From positions 4,193,819 through 4,257,818 of the forward strand of contig NZ_AP018314.1 in NCBI RefSeq assembly GCF_002368075.1: DNA of 64,000 bases. The letters are read 5' to 3'. The stretch's first letter is position 1, and the number at the start of each line of letters is the position of its first letter. Below are positions 25,964 to 36,359 of this stretch, in pieces. This stretch comes from Sphaerospermopsis kisseleviana NIES-73. Lineage in GTDB: Bacteria > Cyanobacteriota > Cyanobacteriia > Cyanobacteriales > Nostocaceae. The translations under genes and the position numbers were made by a program. The notes under the pieces were generated by a model. That model had not been told where the DNA came from. It did not search any database and worked only from the letters and a program-made list of their open reading frames with translations.

Positions 25964-28543
25964 CTAACCCAAAACGAAATTCACCAACTTACCAGGAACA
26001 ACGATCGCCTTCTTAACTTCCTTCCCTTCAATATAACGCTTCGCCACCTCAGACTCCCGCGCATACTTCTCCAACTCAACCTTATCTAACTGCGAAGGAA
26101 CTTGAATAGAACCGCGAGTTTTACCCATAATTTGAATTACCAAAGTAATTTCATCAGCTATCAAAGCAGCAGGATCAAAACTCGGCCAAACTTGAGTATG
26201 TACCGTTCCCTTATTCCCCAACAAATGCCATAATTCATCAGCAATATGGGGCGCAAAAGGCGCTAACATAATCACCAAAGTTAGAATACCTTCCGCATAA
26301 ATTGGCGAATTATTACACTTAGCATCAGTCAACGCATTACTTAACTTCATCAACTCCGAAATTGCGGTATTAAATTGATATTCTTCCTCCACATCTTCCG
26401 TAATTGCTTGAATCGCTAAATGAATCGCTCTCCGTAAATCTTTTTCCTCTTTACTTAACTTTTCCAAATCAGCTTTTTGCTTACAAACTCCCGCCGCAGC
26501 GTAATCAGTAACCAACCGCCAAACACGGTTTAAAAATCTAAATTGTCCCTCAACATCAGCTTCATCCCATTCTAAATCTTTCTCTGGAGGTGCTTTAAAT
26601 AAAATGAACATCCGCGCCGTATCAATGCCATATTTATTAATCACATCTTCCGGTGCAACACCATTTCCTTTTGATTTAGACATGGTAGCATAAACCTTTT
26701 CTAAAGGTTCTCCAGTTTGCGGATCTACAGGATTATTAGCATCAACTAAATTTGAAGGAATCCATTTATCTTTTCCTCCTTTTTTCGGGTTCATGTATGT
26801 TAAACCCTGTACCATTCCCTGAGTTAATAACTTTTGAAATGGTTCATCAAAATTCAACAAACCTCTATCTCTTAATACTTTGGTAAAGAAACGAGAATAC
26901 AACAAATGTAAAATCGCGTGTTCAATACCGCCTACATATTGATCAACCGGCATCCAATCATTTACTCTACCACCATCAAAAATTTTCTCTGCATTTGTGG
27001 CATCAGTAAACCGCAAGAAATACCAAGAAGAATCAATAAAAGTATCCATTGTGTCGGTTTCTCTTTTTGCTGGAGTACCGCAACTTGGACAAGGAACATT
27101 TACCCAACTTTCTAAATGTGCTAAAGGTGAACCACCACGGCCACTTAATTCAATTTCTTCTGGCAATTGTACAGGTAAATCTTTTTCTGGTACGGGTACA
27201 ATTCCACAATTAGGACAATGAATAACAGGGATAGGTGCGCCCCAATAACGTTGACGAGAAATTAACCAATCTCGCAAGCGATATTGTACTCTTTCTTTAC
27301 CAAAACCTTGTTTTTCTGCATATTCAGTAATGGCTTTTTTTCCATCTACAGAATTAATGCCATTAAATTCACCTGAATTAATTAAAATTCCCGGTTCTGT
27401 GTAAGCTGATTTTAAATTTTCATCTGCTCCAATTTCCGGTACAATTACCACTTTAATAGGTAAATTTTGCTCCTTTGCAAATTTGAAATCTCGCACATCA
27501 TGGGCGGGTACTCCCATCACCGCACCTGTACCATATTCATAGAGTACATAATCTGCAATCCAAATCGGTACTTCTTCCCCAGTGAAGGGGTTGATAGCTT
27601 TCCCCCCGGTAGGAATACCCCGTTTTGGTTTGTCTTCTGCGGTTCTTTCTAATTCGCTTTGGTTGCTTACTTCTTTGATAAAAGCCTCTACAGCCGCTTT
27701 TTGGTCGGAAGTGGTGACAAGTTGAGTTAAAGGGTGTTCTGGAGCTAATACGACGTAGCTAACGCCATAAACGGTGTCGGGACGGGTAGTATAAACAGCG
27801 ATTTTTTCATCTAAACCGACTATGGGAAATTCTAAATATGCACCAGTGGATTTTCCGATCCAGTTAGCTTGCATTACTTTAACTCGTTCTGGCCAACCAG
27901 GTAATTTATCCAAATCATTTAATAATTCTTCGGCATAATCGGTAATCTTTAAAAACCACTGCCGCAATAATTTACGTTCTACAATTGCTCCGCTACGCCA
28001 AGAACGTCCTTCACTGTCTACTTGCTCGTTAGCTAGTACGGTTTGATCAATGGGGTCCCAATTTACAGCCGCTTCTTTTTGATAAGCTAAACCCGCTTCT
28101 AAAAATTGCAAAAATATCCACTGTGTCCACTTATAATAATCGGGTGAACAGGTAGCCAATTCTGCTTCCCAATCTAAGGATAAACCCAGACGTTGTAATT
28201 GTTTTTTCATCTGGTCTATATTTTTATATGTCCATTGGGCAGGAGGTACACCTCTATCAATAGCAGCGTTTTCTGCGGGTAATCCAAAGGCATCCCAACC
28301 CATAGGATGTAATACTCTATACCCTTGCATTTTTTTGAGGCGGGCGATTACATCTGTAATGGTGTAGTTACGGACGTGACCCATGTGTAAGCTACCAGAT
28401 GGGTAGGGAAACATGGAAAGCGCGTAAAATTTAGGTTTGGTTGGGTCTTGATTGGTTTTATCTAATCCCAATTCTAACCATGTTTGCTGCCATTTTTCTT
28501 CAATTGCGGCCGGGGTGTATGATGCTTTTGGGGTGGACTCCAC
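25964..28543 (-). CDS. leuS: Leucyl-tRNA synthetase
   Basis: This 859-residue class I aminoacyl-tRNA synthetase charges tRNA-Leu. The HIGH signature appears as [11 protein letters not shown] (about residues 51-61) and KMSKS as TMSKSKGN (about 618-625). The CP1 editing domain is present ([21 protein letters not shown]), as is the zinc-like CPNCG...CPSCG pair in the catalytic insertion. The C-terminal anticodon and LeuS-specific domains are complete. The gene forms the right edge of the accessory island, so the island lies directly 3' of an essential gene. Confidence 0.98.
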   Translation of the reverse strand: MESTPKASYTPAAIEEKWQQTWLELGLDKTNQDPTKPKFYALSMFPYPSGSLHMGHVRNYTITDVIARLKKMQGYRVLHPMGWDAFGLPAENAAIDRGVPPAQWTYKNIDQMKKQLQRLGLSLDWEAELATCSPDYYKWTQWIFLQFLEAGLAYQKEAAVNWDPIDQTVLANEQVDSEGRSWRSGAIVERKLLRQWFLKITDYAEELLNDLDKLPGWPERVKVMQANWIGKSTGAYLEFPIVGLDEKIAVYTTRPDTVYGVSYVVLAPEHPLTQLVTTSDQKAAVEAFIKEVSNQSELERTAEDKPKRGIPTGGKAINPFTGEEVPIWIADYVLYEYGTGAVMGVPAHDVRDFKFAKEQNLPIKVVIVPEIGADENLKSAYTEPGILINSGEFNGINSVDGKKAITEYAEKQGFGKERVQYRLRDWLISRQRYWGAPIPVIHCPNCGIVPVPEKDLPVQLPEEIELSGRGGSPLAHLESWVNVPCPSCGTPAKRETDTMDTFIDSSWYFLRFTDATNAEKIFDGGRVNDWMPVDQYVGGIEHAILHLLYSRFFTKVLRDRGLLNFDEPFQKLLTQGMVQGLTYMNPKKGGKDKWIPSNLVDANNPVDPQTGEPLEKVYATMSKSKGNGVAPEDVINKYGIDTARMFILFKAPPEKDLEWDEADVEGQFRFLNRVWRLVTDYAAAGVCKQKADLEKLSKEEKDLRRAIHLAIQAITEDVEEEYQFNTAISELMKLSNALTDAKCNNSPIYAEGILTLVIMLAPFAPHIADELWHLLGNKGTVHTQVWPSFDPAALIADEITLVIQIMGKTRGSIQVPSQLDKVELEKYARESEVAKRYIEGKEVKKAIVVPGKLVNFVLG

Positions 28544-28870
28544 AATTAAAAACTCCTAATATTTTTCCTAGTTTCGCTATTGTGGCATAATCCTAGATAT
28601 CAAGTCCGGCTAATTTATGCAGTAGTTATAGTTGTTCTAGACTTTTGATTAAGTCTTCCTTCTCCAAAACACGATCATACATCTCTGGTCTGATCTCTCG
28701 GCTGTGAATGTCTTTCTTTACAGACAAAATGAACTTTACACTACAGCAATTATTTTTATACTACAGCATAGTGACTTTTTGGCTGAAGTGCTAAATGTAT
28801 AAAAATTTTCTTAGTCCCTCATCTACCTGTGCTTGTAAATGATTTGATAGCTGAAACTGTCACCTGTCAC
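28544..28870. other. Intergenic region, leuS promoter side
   Basis: I see no gene, hairpin or repeat of note in these 327 bp. The region must contain the leuS promoter and the 3' end of the TRAP binding-protein transcript. Confidence 0.5.
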
Positions 28871-30001
28871 CTACTTCAATTTCCCATAGGCATAACGAGT
28901 TAAACTACCCTCATTCAGATTATTCCACGCATAGATACCATCTCTAAAGGGTTTCCAAATTTCATAAACCGCTTTAAAATCTGCATCCTTCGCCGCAAAC
29001 TCATCATACAAAGCAAAAGATTCTTTTTCCGCTGCTTCTAATATTTCCTGACTGTAAGCACGCACTTGTACCCCTGCTTTTAATAGTTTATCTAAAGCTT
29101 CACTATTACGTGCATCATAACGGGCTAACATTGTGGTATTTGATTGATAGGCGGCTGTTTCTAAAGCTGCTTGATATTGAGGAGGTAGCTTTTTCCACTC
29201 ATCTAAATTAATTTGTACTTCTAAGGTTGGACCCGGTTCCCACCAACCAGGATAATAGTAATATTTAGCAACTTTATTTAAGCCTAATTTCTCATCGTCG
29301 TAGGGTCCTACCCACTCAGCAGCATCAATAGCGCCGGTTTGTAAAGCTTGGAATATCTCTCCCCCTGGAAGTGTCTGTACTGTTACCCCTAGTTTGGACA
29401 TGACTTGTCCGCCTAAACCGGGAATACGCATTTTTAGTCCCTTGAGGTCATTCAGTGTTTTCACTTCCTTGCGAAACCATCCCCCCATCTGTGTACCCGT
29501 ATTTCCCGCAGGAAATTGAATCACATTAAATTTACGGGCGTAAATTTCCTGAAGTTTGGCTAAACCGCCTCCTTCATATAACCAAGCGTTTTGCTGTTGG
29601 GCATTCAATCCAAATGGTACGGATGTTCCAAAAGCTAAAGCCTGACTTTTCCCAATGTAGTAATAAGCTGCTGTGTGTCCTGCTTGGACTGCACCTTGAG
29701 AAACCACATTCAGAACTTCTAAACCAGGGGCTATTTCTCCTGCTGCACGGGGTTCGATGATAAATTTACCATTGGTTAGGGCTTTGACCCGTTCTGCCAA
29801 CACCTGCGCTCCGCCAAAAATTGTTTCTAAGGATACTGGCCAACTGGTGGCCATTTGCCATCTAATGGTGGGTAGGTTGCTAGTGTCTGCTTGTCCTTTT
29901 GTAGCTGGGTTTGTAGCTTTTTGACAACCACCAACTATTGCCACTCCTGTAGCAGCGATCGCACTTTGAGATAATCTGTTAACAATAGCTCGACGTTTCA
30001 T
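28871..30001 (-). CDS. TRAP transporter substrate-binding protein (DctP/TakP type)
   Basis: A 376-residue exported binding protein starting at the ATG at 30001 (an upstream in-frame ATG adds 16 residues that weaken the signal peptide). The N-terminus [26 protein letters not shown] combines a twin-arginine-like start with a lipobox-like VGGC, so it may be a lipoprotein. The mature part ([71 protein letters not shown]) matches the TakP branch of DctP proteins, which bind 2-oxo acids or other organic acids. The membrane subunits are encoded at 31692-33667. A related Synechocystis TRAP system (Gtr) is known to transport glutamate. Confidence 0.88.
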   Translation of the reverse strand: MKRRAIVNRLSQSAIAATGVAIVGGCQKATNPATKGQADTSNLPTIRWQMATSWPVSLETIFGGAQVLAERVKALTNGKFIIEPRAAGEIAPGLEVLNVVSQGAVQAGHTAAYYYIGKSQALAFGTSVPFGLNAQQQNAWLYEGGGLAKLQEIYARKFNVIQFPAGNTGTQMGGWFRKEVKTLNDLKGLKMRIPGLGGQVMSKLGVTVQTLPGGEIFQALQTGAIDAAEWVGPYDDEKLGLNKVAKYYYYPGWWEPGPTLEVQINLDEWKKLPPQYQAALETAAYQSNTTMLARYDARNSEALDKLLKAGVQVRAYSQEILEAAEKESFALYDEFAAKDADFKAVYEIWKPFRDGIYAWNNLNEGSLTRYAYGKLK

Positions 30002-30182
30002 AACAGTTAATACTATTGACCTAAAATTAAGATGTTCCCACAATATCATAATGATGCAACAATATGATGCAACAATTCAGAAATTCCGATCAGATTTATT
30101 ATTTCTGATAATTTTGTCAATTTCCCATCATTTCATATTAGTATAAAAATATTAAGTAATTTCTAACTAATATTTAACAGCT

Positions 30183-31052
30183 ATGTTAGAAACTGTTTTG
30201 GCCAAGCCTAGCATTAAACTGCCACCCACCCAGGCAGAACTTCCTTGTGATGATGGTATCCCGATGGAGACACAAAGACATAAATTACAAATGGATATTT
30301 TAATTGATACGATTCAGCCTTGGTTAGATCAAAGGGCTGATGGATATGTAGGAGGCAATATGTTTGTCTACTACAGTTTAGCACAATTAAAAAATCAAGA
30401 TTTTCGCGGTCCAGATTTCTTTGCTGTTTTAGGTGTGCCGAAAACAGAAAGATTATCTTGGGTGGTTTGGGAAGAGGGAAAACCGCCAGATGTTGTAATT
30501 GAATTACTGTCAGAAAGTACAGCTAATAATGATAAAAATGCGAAAAAATTGATTTATCAAAATCAAATGCGGGTATCTGAATATTTTTGGTATGACCCTT
30601 TTAAACCAGATGATTTTGCAGGTTTTGATCTAAATAGTGGTGTATATCAACAAATACCATTAAATGATCAAAAGCAACTGGTAAGTAAAGTCTTAAATTT
30701 GGCTTTAGTGCGTTGGCAAGGTAAGTATAGAGGTGTTGAAACAACATGGTTACGCTGGGCAACTTTGGATGGTGAGTTATTTCCTACTTCTCAGGAAATC
30801 GCAGAAATTGCAAAACAAAAAGCAGATGAAGTAGAACAAATTGCAGAACAAGAAAAACAACGTGCAGAACAAGAAAAACAACGTGCAGAACAAGAAAAAC
30901 AACGTGCAGAACAAGAAAAACAACGTGCAGAACAAGCTGAACTGCAATTAAGACAAGTTGCGATGAATTTATTACAGAATGGAATGTCTGTAGAACAAGT
31001 ATCACAGTTAACAAATTTGGATATTTTCGATGTGGAAAGATTGATTAATTAA
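30183..31052 (+). CDS. Uma2-family (DUF820) putative endonuclease
   Basis: This 289-residue protein has the PD-(D/E)XK fold of the Uma2 family. The core is GPDFFAVLGVPKTERLSWVVWEEGKPPDVVIELLSEST, giving the catalytic Asp and Glu, followed by KLIYQ and YFWYDP. A helical coiled-coil tail (about 215-260) contains four exact EQEKQRA heptads encoded by 21-bp repeats, and the protein ends in NLLQNGMSVEQVSQLTNLDIFDVERLI, a tail frequent in this family. Uma2 genes are extremely numerous in filamentous cyanobacteria and their biological role is unclear. It is inserted between the two halves of the TRAP transporter. Confidence 0.85.
   Translation: MLETVLAKPSIKLPPTQAELPCDDGIPMETQRHKLQMDILIDTIQPWLDQRADGYVGGNMFVYYSLAQLKNQDFRGPDFFAVLGVPKTERLSWVVWEEGKPPDVVIELLSESTANNDKNAKKLIYQNQMRVSEYFWYDPFKPDDFAGFDLNSGVYQQIPLNDQKQLVSKVLNLALVRWQGKYRGVETTWLRWATLDGELFPTSQEIAEIAKQKADEVEQIAEQEKQRAEQEKQRAEQEKQRAEQEKQRAEQAELQLRQVAMNLLQNGMSVEQVSQLTNLDIFDVERLIN
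30844..30935 (+). repeat. 21-bp tandem repeats in the Uma2 gene
   Basis: Four consecutive GAACAAGAAAAACAACGTGC-type units encode EQEKQRA heptads. The repeats are identical in DNA, so copy number probably changes by slippage without breaking the frame. Confidence 0.9.
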
Positions 31053-31055
31053 ATA

Positions 31056-31084
31056 GTAGGGGTTTAGCAGTGCTAGACCCCTAC
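31056..31084. repeat. Dispersed 29-bp palindrome (copy 2 of 3)
   Basis: The arms are GTAGGGGTTTAGCA and TGCTAGACCCCTAC, 4 bp after the Uma2 stop. One G/A change separates it from the copy at 49860. Confidence 0.75.
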
Positions 31085-31482
31085 AGGACTGATAAATAGA
31101 TTAAATATTGTGAAATATCATCTTGTAAAAAATTTTTTATAACTGAATTTTGAACAATATTTAAAGGAGGCAGGAGTTGAAAGGCAGGAGGCAGGAGGCT
31201 GTCTTAGTGGGGGATTTAAACCCACCTCTAATCGTAGACCGCCCTTGCGGGTAATGCCTCCGGCACGCTACGCGAACGCCAGTCACCTACAGAAGAAAAC
31301 CTTCTTGCAGTGCTGGCTCACCAAATCACCAGATTATGGCGGTGGACTTAAACCCAAATGGGCGAGTCAAAAAGGCTTTATTCTTAATTCAAAAATTTTC
31401 CTTCTGCCTCCTGCCCTCTGCCTTCTGCCTCGCCCGATAGCGCAGCGTGGCGTTAGCCATAGGGCAGTTAAAGTATTAACGT

Positions 31483-31631
31483 AAGTTGCTAGTTACAAAT
31501 ATTCAGGTTTATTTCTCGATTAGATCGCCCGTCACCCCCCTTAGAAAGGGGGAAATTAATCAAAGTCCCCCTTTTTAAGGGGATTTAGGGGGATCTAGAA
31601 GGCTTATGCTTATAGTTATAACTAGCAACTT
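31483..31631. mobile_element. MITE-like element with AAGTTGCTAGTTA ends
   Basis: Perfect 13-bp inverted ends (31483-31495 and 31619-31631) bound 149 bp. The interior contains another imperfect inverted repeat rich in CCCCC/GGGGG (TTAGAAAGGGGGA and TCCCCCTTTTTAAGGGG). A lone copy of the extended end TAACGTAAGTTGCTAGTT is at about 41463-41480. Confidence 0.65.
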
Positions 31632-31691
31632 GGGTTATTATTGAGACTTAATCCTGCATTCTCAATTCTTACCCTGAATTTATTATGTTCT

Positions 31692-32315
31692 ATGCGTAAC
31701 TCAAGAAGATTCACCTTCATCAGCAAGCTGTTAAAAGTATCCCAGTTTATTGACAAATGTGCTGATAAATTGGGATGGTTATCCAATTGGCTAGTTTTAC
31801 TCACCATTGGCGTTGGTTTCTTTAATGTTGTCGCCCGTTATCTAGGGCGCTTCATCGGAGTGCAATTATCTTCTAATGCCTTATTAGAGCTACAATGGTA
31901 TCTATTTTCTCTCACTTTCTTACTAGGCTTTGCGTACATTTTACGTCATGGCGAAAATGTGCGGGTTGATTTTCTCTATACTAATATGAGTGAAAAAAGA
32001 CGCGCCTTAGTTGATTTTTTAGGAACAATTTTATTTTTAATTCCCTTTTGTTTAATTGGTATTTGGGTGACATTTAACCCAGTTTTACAGTCTTGGGGAA
32101 GACTAAGTGATGGTACTTGGGGAAATTGGGAAGTATCTTCTGATGCTAATGGTTTACCCCGCGCTCCCATTAAAACAATGGTTCCCATAGGTTTATTATT
32201 TCTGCTTTTACAAAGTATTTCTCAAACAATTAAATATGTAGCCGTACTATTAGGCTATGAAGAAGTAGCAGAGAAAATTCGTTTAGAAACTTCAGAAAAT
32301 ATCAATATTGAGTAG
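31692..32315 (+). CDS. TRAP transporter small permease (DctQ)
   Basis: A 207-residue membrane protein from the ATG at 31692 (an upstream TTG at 31641 is in a MITE-flanking region and is less likely). Four hydrophobic segments are visible: [64 protein letters not shown] and [21 protein letters not shown]. The [12 protein letters not shown] motif between helices 2 and 3 is typical of DctQ. It is followed after 8 bp by dctM, so the two are co-translated. Confidence 0.88.
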   Translation: MRNSRRFTFISKLLKVSQFIDKCADKLGWLSNWLVLLTIGVGFFNVVARYLGRFIGVQLSSNALLELQWYLFSLTFLLGFAYILRHGENVRVDFLYTNMSEKRRALVDFLGTILFLIPFCLIGIWVTFNPVLQSWGRLSDGTWGNWEVSSDANGLPRAPIKTMVPIGLLFLLLQSISQTIKYVAVLLGYEEVAEKIRLETSENINIE

Positions 32316-32323
32316 GTAAAATT

Positions 32324-33667
32324 ATGGGTTTTCAATGGTTATCCATTTTCATGTTTGTTGGCTTTTTCGTTATCTTAATGAGTGGCTATCCTGTAGCTTT
32401 TTCCTTTGCCGGTACAGCCATTGTTTTTGGAATCATTGGTACAGCATTAGGGGCTTTTAATCCTGCCCGTCTCCTACTATTACCCAATAGTTGGTTTGGA
32501 ACAATGTCCAATTTTACTCTACTAGCTATTCCGTTTTTTGTGTTTCTGGGTGCAGTATTAGAAAAATCAGGATTAGCGGAAGAATTATTAGAAACTATTG
32601 GTATTCTTTTTAGTCGTGTCAGGGGTGGTTTAGCCTTAGCAGTCGTTTTAGTAGGAACTGTTTTAGCCGCCACAACTGGAGTTGTAGCAGCTACGGTAAT
32701 TGTTATGGGAATGTTATCTTTACCTGTAATGATTCGCTATGGCTATGATAAAAAATTAGCTGCTGGGGTGATAGTTGCTTCTGGTACTTTAGCCCAGTTA
32801 ATTCCTCCAAGTTTGGTATTAGTAATTCTCAGTGATCAAATTGGTGTTTCTGTAGGAGATTTATTTTTAGGGGCATTAATTCCTGGTTTAATGTTATCTG
32901 GTTCTTATATTCTTTATATATTAGGATTAGCTGTTTTTAATCCAGAAAAAGTTCCCTTGATTCCTGCGGATGTGGAAATTCCTCAAGGTAGTCAATTAAT
33001 TAAAAAAGTTTTTAAAGCAGTTATTCCCCCTATTTTCTTAATTCTTGCAGTATTAGGAAGTATTTTCTTTGGTGTTGCTACTCCCACGGAAGCAGGGGCA
33101 GTAGGTGCAGTTGGGGCTACTATCCTCGCAGCTTTTAATAAACGTTTGACTCCCCAATTAATTCGTGATGCGGCTCATTCTACAGCGGTAATTACTGCTT
33201 TAGTGGTAATGATTTTATTTTCTTCTTCAATGTTTAGTTTGGTGTTTGATGCTTTGGGCGGAAAAACTCTGATTACTCAATTATTAACTGGTTTACCAGG
33301 AGGATATTGGGGGTTTATAATTGTTAGTAATTTAGCAATTTTCGCTCTGGGTGTTTTTCTAGAGTTTATGGAAATATGCTTTATTGCTATGCCTTTATTT
33401 GTACCTGCTGCCCAAGCTTTAGATATTGATATGGTCTGGTTTGGTGTGGTAATGGCAATTAATTTACAAACTGCTTTTATTTCGCCACCAGTAGGATTTT
33501 CTTTGTTTTATTTACAAAGTGTTGCCCCTAAAGAGGTGAGTACATTTGATATTCATAAAAGTGCAATTCCTTTTATGATTTTACAGTTTATTGTTTTGTT
33601 AATTGTGATTAATTTCCCCCAAACTGTTCGCTGGTTAATTGATGTTTCCGCAACTACGGGAACTTGA
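32324..33667 (+). CDS. TRAP transporter large permease (DctM)
   Basis: This 447-residue, multi-spanning protein belongs to the ion-transporter superfamily and forms the translocation channel of the tripartite, sodium- or proton-driven TRAP system. Characteristic sequences are the N-terminal [37 protein letters not shown], the first hairpin [39 protein letters not shown], and [17 protein letters not shown]. About 12 hydrophobic segments are present. It partners with DctQ upstream and with the binding protein on the other strand. Confidence 0.93.
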   Translation: MGFQWLSIFMFVGFFVILMSGYPVAFSFAGTAIVFGIIGTALGAFNPARLLLLPNSWFGTMSNFTLLAIPFFVFLGAVLEKSGLAEELLETIGILFSRVRGGLALAVVLVGTVLAATTGVVAATVIVMGMLSLPVMIRYGYDKKLAAGVIVASGTLAQLIPPSLVLVILSDQIGVSVGDLFLGALIPGLMLSGSYILYILGLAVFNPEKVPLIPADVEIPQGSQLIKKVFKAVIPPIFLILAVLGSIFFGVATPTEAGAVGAVGATILAAFNKRLTPQLIRDAAHSTAVITALVVMILFSSSMFSLVFDALGGKTLITQLLTGLPGGYWGFIIVSNLAIFALGVFLEFMEICFIAMPLFVPAAQALDIDMVWFGVVMAINLQTAFISPPVGFSLFYLQSVAPKEVSTFDIHKSAIPFMILQFIVLLIVINFPQTVRWLIDVSATTGT

Positions 33668-33863
33668 AAAAATAGAAGCGGGGTGCGGGATGGGTAACAG
33701 AGGTAGGTATTTTACTTTGTCGTGAGGGCAATACAAGGAAGGACGGTGGACAAGGGGGTAAAAATGTGATTAAAAATTCAATTCTGGAAACTGTTCCCTG
33801 TTTCCTGTTCCCTAGCCTCTAACGATCACTTTTTCGGCAAGCCCTAACTAAGCAACCACAGTA

Positions 33864-34250
33864 ATGAATGTTTTTGTATACGGTACTCTAAAACCATTTG
33901 AAGCTAATTATCACCTGTGTGAACATAAAGTATTAACATCAAAAAAAGCGATCGCGTTCGGTAAAATATATGCTTTACCAATGGGATATCCGGCGATGAC
34001 ACTCGGAGATGAGAAAGTTTACGGTTATTTGTTGTCTTTTGCTGACTCCCAGATTTTACCCGCATTGGATGATCTAGAAGATTACCAGCCCACAAAACCA
34101 GTGTCAGAAAATCTTTACACTAGGGAATATATCGAAATTTTTGATTTAGACCGCTTGTCTTTAGGTTGGGCTTGGGTGTACTTGATGACGATAGAAAAGG
34201 TTTACCAACTCCGTGGTATTCCTCAACTGGATGGTTGTTGGAATAGTTAA
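33864..34250 (+). CDS. Gamma-glutamylcyclotransferase-like (GGCT/AIG2) protein
   Basis: This 128-residue protein has the FVYGTLKPFEANY start characteristic of the GGCT fold, where YGTL binds substrate, and DDLEDYQP near residue 73, where the catalytic Glu is expected. The family acts on gamma-glutamyl amines or peptides, but substrate specificity cannot be inferred. It is short and single-domain. It starts about 200 bp after the TRAP operon and is probably transcribed separately. Confidence 0.82.
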   Translation: MNVFVYGTLKPFEANYHLCEHKVLTSKKAIAFGKIYALPMGYPAMTLGDEKVYGYLLSFADSQILPALDDLEDYQPTKPVSENLYTREYIEIFDLDRLSLGWAWVYLMTIEKVYQLRGIPQLDGCWNS

Positions 34251-34310
34251 CTTCACAGCTTTGAAGCTGTAATCTGTTACCTGTTGCCTGTTCTGTAATC
34301 TGTCAACTCA

Positions 34311-34946
34311 TTAGTTAATGTTTAACTCTGAATCTTTTTTGAGAGTTTTTGACTCAGTAACTGGTTTTCTTGGAGAAGCTACTGCTGTTTTGGGAATTTC
34401 AATGACTGGGTTATTCAAGGCTACCATTAACGGTGAGGTAGAAACTGCTGGCTGACTTGTTACCGTTATTGGCTGTATTTTCTGTTGTGCCAGTTGTAAT
34501 TTGGATGTATTACCGGGAATAAAGCCTGAGATTGAGCCGATGATACAAGCCGCTACAGCAGCCCCTCCAAACATCCAACCTAGTTGGTAACGGTAGCTCA
34601 AGCGTTTCCAGACTTGCTGGAATGTCACTTCTGGAGGCTGTGCAGATGCTGGTATGGGCATGGTTTTTACACCCTGCCGCAGTTTTAAAAGTCGTGCATA
34701 CAGACACTTAACTGATTCATCTGTGGACAGCCATTGTTCTACTTGCTTACGTTCAGCAGCGGTAACTTCGCCATCTAGGTAAGCACTTAATAACTCAAAG
34801 CGGTCAGTTTCGTTGTGTTGTCGGCAATCACGTTTCTCCATATCCTTAGTACCCGTTGATTCATTGGTATATTTAGCCATTCCATTTGCTACATCACTAG
34901 GGAATTGGGAGGGGGAACGGTCATCAAACTGAGAATCAGTATTCAT
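34311..34946 (-). CDS. Anti-sigma factor (RseA/zinc-finger-like family)
   Basis: This 211-residue protein has an N-terminal cytoplasmic anti-sigma part (RFELLSAYLDGEVTAAERKQVEQWLSTDE, about 48-76) and one transmembrane segment (MFGGAAVAACIIGSISGFI, about 128-146). A periplasmic tail follows, rich in Pro, Ser, Thr and Val. The HNETDRFELLSAYLDGE motif replaces the usual HxxxCxxC zinc site, so it is a zinc-less anti-sigma domain. It lies directly downstream of an ECF sigma gene on the same strand, so it should hold that sigma factor at the membrane until a stress signal releases it. Confidence 0.85.
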   Translation of the reverse strand: MNTDSQFDDRSPSQFPSDVANGMAKYTNESTGTKDMEKRDCRQHNETDRFELLSAYLDGEVTAAERKQVEQWLSTDESVKCLYARLLKLRQGVKTMPIPASAQPPEVTFQQVWKRLSYRYQLGWMFGGAAVAACIIGSISGFIPGNTSKLQLAQQKIQPITVTSQPAVSTSPLMVALNNPVIEIPKTAVASPRKPVTESKTLKKDSELNIN

Positions 34947-35107
34947 CTTAACGTTTTTACCAAGTCATACACGGGTCAACACAGCGGATAAATTTGAGAA
35001 TTTAAGCAATTTTACTGCCAAATGGTAGAAAAAAATTGAGATTTCACCACAGTTCTTGTTCTTTTAAAATTCTACCATTGAATTAAGGAAAGATGTTGTA
35101 AATTTAC

Positions 35108-35764
35108 TTAACCATCTAGATAACTTTGCAACTGGGTTTGCAATCTGGATCTAGCCCTAGCTATTCTCGATTTTACAGTTCCTAGAGAAACGCCAGTAAT
35201 TTCGGCAATTTCTTCATAGGGTAATCCTTCGATTTCTCTCAGGACAATTGTAGTACGGAACACCTCTGGTAAATCAGCGATCGCATCTCGCAGTTGTTCG
35301 TAAAATTCTCTAGTAGTGAGTTCTTCCTCTGGTCCTGGTGTATCACCAGCAATTTCCCAATCCATCTCGCCGTCGTCTACCGAGCGGGGAGCATCCAATG
35401 ACAGGGGGCTAACAACCCGTTTGCGTTTACGCAACTCGTCATAAAACAAGTTAGTGGCAATACGGCTTAACCAACCCCGAAATTTAGCAGGATCTTGTAA
35501 GCGGTTAATATTGCGATAGACTCGAATCCACACTTCCTGAGCCAAGTCGGCTCTGTCAGACCAATCAGGAGCCAGATGGTATAAAACCTTATCGACCTGA
35601 GTCTGATAGCGCCGTAAGAGTTCTGCAAAGGCAGCTTTATCTGGGCGCAGTCCTGCTTGACAGCGTAAAATAAGATCGTGGTTTGAGAGTTTGTCAACTT
35701 GCACCGATGCTTGTGAATAATTGGCATCAACAGTTGACCAGGATACAGTAATCGATTGACTCAT
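35108..35764 (-). CDS. sigG: ECF RNA polymerase sigma factor, SigG-like
   Basis: This 218-residue extracytoplasmic-function sigma factor has region 2 (AFAELLRRYQTQVDKVLYHL, DLAQEVWIRVYRNINRLQDPAKFRGWLSRIATNLFYDELRKRKR) and region 4 (LPEVFRTTIVLREIEGLPYEEIAEITGVSLGTVKSRIARARSRL). The acidic linker contains DDGEMDWE. It resembles what I recall of cyanobacterial SigG, which has an adjacent anti-sigma gene as here. The ATG is followed by an unusual 30-residue N-terminal extension. It probably responds to envelope or oxidative stress. Confidence 0.8.
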   Translation of the reverse strand: MSQSITVSWSTVDANYSQASVQVDKLSNHDLILRCQAGLRPDKAAFAELLRRYQTQVDKVLYHLAPDWSDRADLAQEVWIRVYRNINRLQDPAKFRGWLSRIATNLFYDELRKRKRVVSPLSLDAPRSVDDGEMDWEIAGDTPGPEEELTTREFYEQLRDAIADLPEVFRTTIVLREIEGLPYEEIAEITGVSLGTVKSRIARARSRLQTQLQSYLDG

Positions 35765-36359
35765 AGATCGTACTGGCTGTAAATCATCCCCTCCTATTAG
35801 ACTAGATAATTAGAGAGATGTTCCTGGGTTAAGTGACGGATTTATGAGATCAACACAGAAATATAAATCAGGAATTATAAAAAAAGTGTTGAGTCTACAA
35901 TGCCGAGTCTTGAGTATAGGGAAAAAAATCAGTAGGATGTATTCACTTAAACAACTGACTACTACCCCTTGACAATTGGGACTGGTGACTGGTGAATGGT
36001 GAATGGTGACTGGGAAGAAATATTTACCCTCTTCTTCCTGACTCCTGACTCCTGTACGGGCGTTCGCGAAGCGTGCTGGAAGCATCAGCATTCGGGCGAT
36101 AAACTATCAATTTTATGAAAAGGCTATTTTCCTGTACGGGCGAAGCATTCGGGCGATAAACTATCAATTTTTATCACAGGTTATTTTCCGAATGCTTCGC
36201 CCCTACGACTCCTGACTCCTAAAACTTCTAAATTATAAAGATATTGTCAGGGTAATGAGATAACTGATAATTATTGATAAATTCTTTGCTAATTGGCTGC
36301 TGTTGGCAGTCCATAATTAATTTTAATGAGCCAGATATGTCAGGGATACACAATAAGCA
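35765..36359. other. Repeat-rich intergenic region between sigG and an L,D-transpeptidase
   Basis: This gap contains GGTGACT/GGTGAAT heptamers (about 35981-36015), a partial and a full copy of a 73-bp MITE with GTACGGGCGAAGCATTCGG ends, and CTGACTC heptamers on both sides. I see no gene. It holds the divergent promoters. Confidence 0.65.
36134..36206. mobile_element. 73-bp MITE-like element, copy A
   Basis: The ends GTACGGGCGAAGCATTCGG and CCGAATGCTTCGCCCCTAC are near-perfect inverted repeats. The copies at 49648-49720 and 50308-50380 are the same length. A partial copy (GTACGGGCG...) starts near 36055. Confidence 0.75.

Larger units (their letters stand above)
31053..31691. other. Repeat-rich intergenic region before the TRAP permease genes
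   Basis: It holds, in order, the 29-bp palindrome (31056-31084), GGCAGGA heptamers (about 31168-31200), a hairpin-prone stretch around the 31238-31290 GCGAACGCC sequence, CTGCCTC heptamers (about 31400-31430), and a 149-bp MITE-like element (31483-31631). No gene is supported. Confidence 0.65.
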
